Of a stretch of DNA of 64,000 nucleotides, positions 60,947 to 64,000 are shown piece after piece. The stretch is from Calendula officinalis. Lineage: Eukaryota; Streptophyta; Magnoliopsida; Asterales; Asteraceae. The position numbers and the translations under genes were made by a program. The stretch's first letter is position 1. Every line of letters begins with the position of its first letter. The DNA is taken from positions 7,398,001 to 7,462,000 of the forward strand of contig OY970832.1 in the NCBI GenBank assembly GCA_963853835.1, in the 5' to 3' direction. The notes under the pieces are model-generated. The model was not told the origin of the DNA. It saw nothing but the letters and a program-made list of their open reading frames with translations, and ran no database searches.

Positions 60947-62711
60947 TGTAACGACCCGAAATTTGTAAATAAATAAATTTTATAAAAATATGATAAATAA
61001 GGATAAATCGTTTAAAAGACGTGGGAATTGGTTTCGTGTCATTTGGACACCGTATGAGGAAGTTATGAACGAAACCGGGTCGAGACAATGGTCAAAAAGT
61101 GCAGCCTGCTGTCCGGAAGGAGATAGCGGCGCTATCTCAAAGATAGCGGCGCTATCTTATGCAAACTCGGACAGCGACCCGAAATAGCGTTATGAGGAAA
61201 ACGCGAAGTAGATCGCGTGGGTAGATAGCGGCGCGAAGTAGCGACGCGAATTATGGCGGGGTGGAGATCGCGACGCGATCTCCACAATAGCGGCGCGATC
61301 TCTTGTCTGTGCAGCATTAAAGTCGGGTTTTGGTCATTTATTGCAAAGAAAAACCCTAGTTTTCTCCCAACTCGAGTGTGTGGACGATTTTGAGTGCAAA
61401 TCATCATTTGGAGCTGATTTCTTCATCAAATCTTGTGATTCTTCACTCCTAGTTGAAGATTTAAGGTATATCTTCAATCCTTTGTAGTTGTAGCTCTAGA
61501 TCTATGGGTTTAGAAGCTTGGGGTTGAAACCCTAGTTCTTGGGGTTATGGGTTATGGTGATATAAAGGTTGTATACACTTAATAGATGGTATATTAACAA
61601 GGGAATCAAGTGTATGGCTAAGATTTGTAAGAATCTTGAGGGTTGGTTAAACCTAGGGTTTGGTAATCACCATATTTGGGGGAAATGGATTGATGGGTGT
61701 TATCTAGAGGTAGATGAACACATTGGTAGCAGTTTGTGTTGATATCTTGTTGTGATAATTGTTTTAGACATTCGGTGAAGTGTTGAAGTGACGAATTGTG
61801 AACAAGGAACCGGCGGAAAGAATACGGTTGAAGCATCTTTATTGCTAAGGTGAGTACGTGTGGACTTTACTGAGTACATAGCCATTGAAATATGTTTTCT
61901 TACTTGTGATTTGGTCTATTTGATTAATTGTGTAGACTATTAGTATGTAGAGTTAGTTATATATTATTATGAATATTATGACTAACTTGTTCGATGAACT
62001 ATGAGATAGCCAAGGGCTTAGATGGAATAACTCGAGAAGTTATGACGTGTGATAGTGTGGCGGTGATTCGGGGGATCCCCGGTCACTTTGGATGGGGCTG
62101 ATTGGGCATCGACCCATGGACCATCATGTGTTAGGAGGCTTGCTACCGGACGAGATCCGGCTAGAAGTCGGGTAATGGTAGATTGGGCGATTCCCTCTTA
62201 CCGTTACCATAAGGCTTATTAAGGCGGGGGATCCCCGATTAATAAGTATGTGAGATGACGGGTTATTTGGAGATGTTCCGGATAACTAGATAGACTTGCT
62301 AGGAAGGCAAGGATGATAGAGTCACAATAGGGTGGCTAAATGTATGATGATGAGATACATATATTTGTTTATATATATATAATGTGATACTTGTTGTTTT
62401 ATCGGGGTCTAAACTCATGTAGCTCACGAGACTTTCTTGTCTCACGTACTACTTGTTTGTTTTGCTATGTACTCAGGTTCAGGATCGGAGATGTAGGTAC
62501 GCATGGATAGAGATGCGGGGCCTAGAGTAAAAGAACTTTAGATTGGATTTGTGCTTAGCTTTGGTTTTGATCTATTTTGTAACACCAAACTTTATACTCT
62601 GATTTTCATACCAAAGGTTTTTGTAAATCCATATTTTTGGAATAGTTCTTCTATTTATGAAAAATGAGTTATTTTGGGCAAATGTTTTGTATTAAAATTT
62701 GAGGTGTTACA
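60947..62711 (+). mobile_element. Solo LTR of gypsy family, inserted in LINE ORF2
   Basis: 1765 bp, TGTAACGACCCGAAATTTGT to TTGAGGTGTTACA, flanked by TTATC at 60942-60946 and 62712-62716. Same family as 42855-44805 but opposite orientation. It contains perfect palindromes GAGATAGCGGCGCTATCTC (61120-61138) and AAGATAGCGGCGCTATCTT (61140-61158), and a 25-bp palindrome at 61261-61285. No internal coding region. Confidence 0.93.
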
Positions 62712-62716
62712 TTATC

Positions 62717-64000
62717 AGGTTCAAAAACAAATTAAAATGTTTGAAGGTCCATTCAAGGTTGTGGTTTCGGGACCAAAAAGACATTCAGTTGAGCCGTGTG
62801 AATTGGGTCCGTGGAAAAATATCTGATCTTGAGAGAATTACTGGGGGGGGCTACGGATGAGGACAGGGCTCTCCGGCTCGAGTTACTAAAGGAATTGCAA
62901 ACTTTTTCTAGCCTCAAAAACATTGATCTAATGCAAAAACTTAAATTATCTTGGGTGGTGGATGGCGATGAAAATTCCAAATTCTTTCACGGTTTATTAA
63001 ACCAACGCCGAAGATATCAAATGATTCAAGGTGTCATGGATGAAGGAGAGTGGCATACCGATCCAGTGGTAGTAAAGCAGCTCTTCTTAGATTATTACAA
63101 ATACAAGTTCAAAAGGGTTGATGTTAATTTTCCGGAAGGTTTTGGCGACACTTTCTCTTGTATTAATGAAATTGAAGCCAATGACCTTGAAAAATGTTGC
63201 TCGATGGAGGAGTTGAAAGATGCGGTTTGGAGTTGTGGTAGTGAAAAAGCCCCGGGTCCGGACGGTTTTACGTTCAAATTTATCAAGAAATATTGCGAGT
63301 TGCTTAAGGACGACATTTATAATTCAGTGGCGGAATTTTTGGATAAAGGAATTCTACCTATCGGGTGTAATTCTTCCTTCATTACCCTAATACCAAAGGT
63401 TCAAAATCCTACTCTTGTAAAAGATTATCGGCCGATCTCTCTTTTAGGCTGCCAATATAAAATCATTGCTAAAATTCTTGCCCTTCGTTTAGCAAAGGTG
63501 GCGGGCAATCTTTTAAGCGGCGAACAATCCGCTTTTTTGAAAGGGAGGCAAATTTTGGACGGTCCTTTGATTCTAAGCGAAATCATTGATTGGTATAAAC
63601 TTCGAAACAAGAAGTTATTATTATTCAAAGTTGACTTTGAAAAGGCTTTCGACTCGGTCAGTTGGGAATATGTCGATTACATTTTATTAAGCATGGGTTT
63701 TGGGTTTCGGTGGAGGAAGTGGATTCAGGAGTGTTTTGAGTCGGCAAGGTTATCGGTTTTAGTTAACGGCAGCCCTACCGAAGAGTTTCAGATGTTTCGT
63801 GGGTTACGCCAAGGAGATCCATTATCTCCTTTCCTTTTTATCTTGGCAATGGAAGGCTTACACATTTTGATTGATAAAGAGGTTCGTGATCACAGGTTAG
63901 CCGGTGTTTCAGTGGGAAATGATAATTTTACCATTTCACATCTTTTTTATGCTGACGATGTAGTGTTTGTTTCCGAGTGGTCTGATCAAAATTCTCGTGC
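62717..64000 (+). pseudogene. LINE ORF2, third part (reverse transcriptase), runs off the window
   Basis: The frame resumes after the solo LTR (LKCLKVHSRLWFRDQKDIQL), shifts in a run of eight G at 62843-62850, then is open from about 62850 to base 64000. RT motifs in order: EKAPGPDGFTFKFIKKY, LIPKVQNPTLVKDYRPISLL, EQSAFLKGRQILDGP, FKVDFEKAFDSVSWEY (first catalytic aspartate), GLRQGDPLSPFLFILAMEGL and YADDVVFVSEW (catalytic YADD at about 63951-63962). This is a plant L1-type reverse transcriptase. The zinc-binding tail and 3' end lie past 64000. Upstream frameshifts and two insertions make the element inactive, though the RT part itself has no break here. Confidence 0.92.

Overview
This is nuclear DNA of a flowering plant. 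Spliced host genes with GT/AG introns sit in AT-rich DNA crowded with MITEs, Helitron, LINE, Ty1/copia and Ty3/gypsy (Tekay-type chromovirus) sequences. The repeat content suggests a large-genome eudicot; the species cannot be named from the sequence.

Region 1 (1-11,650) is the gene-bearing part, all on the plus strand. It holds the last three exons of a branched-chain aminotransferase gene (144-1620), a small four-exon gene for a 211-residue helix-hairpin-helix protein (4143-5064), and a five-exon AVT6-type amino acid transporter (7348-11207). Stowaway-, hAT- and Mutator-type MITEs lie between these genes and in their introns. The three genes look intact as far as visible, and nothing suggests that they work together.

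Region 2 (15,124-35,067) is an old Helitron interrupted by a tandem array. A Tekay-like gypsy element entered the Helitron helicase gene on the minus strand, making a CCTGT target duplication. Then a roughly 8.14-kb segment (Helitron flank + LTR + PPT + pol + part of gag) became tandemly repeated: unit 1, unit 2, and a third unit of flank plus solo LTR only. Both unit junctions are identical and sit on a 4-bp ACAC microhomology. All copies are dead. The Helitron resumes at 34,520 and ends in a hairpin plus CTAG at 35,067.

Region 3 (35,068-40,440) is gene-poor: a LINE 3' remnant, a possible SINE, a 37-bp tandem repeat and AT-rich DNA.

Region 4 (40,461-64,000) is a nest. A plus-strand LINE (ORF1, endonuclease, RT; it runs off the window) was split by an 18.1-kb insertion (42,235-60,352, TSD CCGCG) and by a solo LTR (60,947-62,711, TSD TTATC). 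The 18.1-kb insertion is a minus-strand Tekay-like gypsy element. It carries a solo LTR in its left LTR (42,855-44,805, TSD ACTAT) and a young plus-strand Ty1/copia element in its gag zinc knuckle (49,456-57,487, TSD CTTAC). The copia element has LTRs that look identical and an unbroken 1335-codon polyprotein, so it is the youngest insertion and the best candidate for an active one.

I found no tRNA or rRNA gene, no CRISPR array and no clearly new protein system. The most interesting signals are the microhomology-born tandem array and a recurring family of CG-centred palindromes shared by several LTR families.
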